This document shows positions 63,438 through 64,000 of a stretch of 64,000 bases of DNA, in pieces. The notes below the pieces were generated by a model. That model had not been told where the DNA came from. It saw only the letters and a list, made by a program, of their open reading frames with translations, and did no database searches. Both the position numbers and the translations under genes were made by a program. Origin of the DNA: Calonectria ilicicola (Eukaryota > Ascomycota > Sordariomycetes > Hypocreales > Nectriaceae); NCBI GenBank assembly GCA_020809705.1, contig CP085834.1, forward strand, positions 930,001 through 994,000, given 5' to 3'. Position 1 is the stretch's first letter. Each line of letters begins with the position of its first letter.

Positions 63438-64000
63438 TTAAGTCCGGCTTCCGAAGATATTATCAAAGCCCACCAGCGTCACCCGATACTTGGGCTTACC
63501 CTGCTGTACCCGTCGAATTGCTTCTTGGCATCCCTCCTCGCTGATATCAACCTCCTGAACCCAGCTAAGTAAAAATTATCATTAGTATTTTCCACAGATA
63601 ACTCTCTTACGGAGCATGGTCGAACAAACCTTGAAATATTCTTCTCACTGGCGAGTTTCAGCATCTCAATCATTTCAGGCCGACTGCCAATGTGGCTAAC
63701 ACCCATGCTGTATCCTCCAGGCATATAATCGAATGCTGTCATAGTGGGTAGAGGCTTGTCAGGTAAGCCAACATTATGGAAGACTCCGTTAACTGCCATT
63801 GTGCTCATGTAATGCTTCATGTTGAAACTATCCGTGGCATCCGCAGTGTTCAAAATAAAGTTAAAAGTGAATCTCCATGGCTCATGCCAGCCCTCAACAT
63901 TCGTGGCAATAAATTTGGTCGCACCCAATGCGATGGCATCTGATTCCTTGGAAGGACTGTGTGAAATGGCGTATACCTCAGCCCCAAGTGCCTTGGCAAA
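63438..64000 (-). CDS. Zinc-dependent (CAD-type) alcohol dehydrogenase, 3' part, runs off the window
   Basis: Two exons are visible, 64000-63630 and 63564-63438, joined in phase 2 across a 65-bp intron. The protein reads FAKALGAEVYAISHSPSKES, IALGATKFIATNV, FNFILNTADATDSF, GVFHNVGLPDKPLPTM, MGVSHIGSRPEMIEMLKLAS and, after splicing, SWVQEVDIS with RYRVTLVGFDN-like residues at the end (here KYRVTLVGFDN). This is the NADP(H)-binding half and C-terminus of cinnamyl-alcohol-dehydrogenase-like MDR enzymes, which reduce aldehydes with NADPH. The catalytic zinc domain and start codon lie beyond position 64000. Confidence 0.9.

Overview
This window looks like nuclear DNA of a filamentous ascomycete (Pezizomycotina). 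Its genes carry 46-80 bp introns with GT..AG borders, often with a CTAAC-like branch site. It encodes typically fungal families: DUF3176, a PTH11-like rhodopsin-domain receptor, cerato-platanin, aegerolysin and a secreted subtilase. It also holds a 31 kb extremely AT-rich block made of transposons mutated almost only by C-to-T and G-to-A changes, the signature of repeat-induced point mutation (RIP). The sequence does not show the species.

Layout: (1) 258-4906, minus strand: a five-exon gene for a very large secreted subtilisin-like protease with a cysteine-rich N-terminus and long Ser/Thr-rich repeat regions. (2) 5240-36240: a RIP-degraded nest of transposons that can be taken apart by its LTRs and target-site duplications (TSDs). 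A minus-strand LINE (endonuclease, YADD reverse transcriptase, RNase H-like region) is the host. A plus-strand Ty3/gypsy element (B1, 9328-27804) sits in it. An inverted copy of the same family (B2, 11733-24423) sits in B1. A second gypsy family (C1, 13453-20349) sits in B2. Another copy of that second family (C2, 28143-35036) sits in the LINE. (3) 36241-45934: small genes, several secreted or effector-like: a degenerate Ras-like protein, a broken hypothetical gene, a cerato-platanin pseudogene, an unknown 244-aa protein, a 177-aa secreted protein, a NucA/NucB-like secreted nuclease with an acidic tail, and an aegerolysin. (4) 45935-57990: a DUF3176 membrane protein with an in-frame TGA, a gene-poor stretch, a PTH11-like seven-TM protein, tRNA-Gln(CUG), an 821-aa membrane protein and a secreted SnoaL-like protein. 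(5) 58433-63245: two divergent multi-exon genes for long helical, coiled-coil-rich proteins (743 and 365 aa) that I cannot assign to a family. (6) 63438-64000: the 3' part of a CAD-type zinc alcohol dehydrogenase that runs off the window.

Secreted proteins near a RIP-degraded transposon island, and several flanking genes with in-frame stops, suggest a fast-evolving accessory compartment where mutation may leak into single-copy genes. The most open functional question is the divergent coiled-coil pair at 58.4-63.2 kb.
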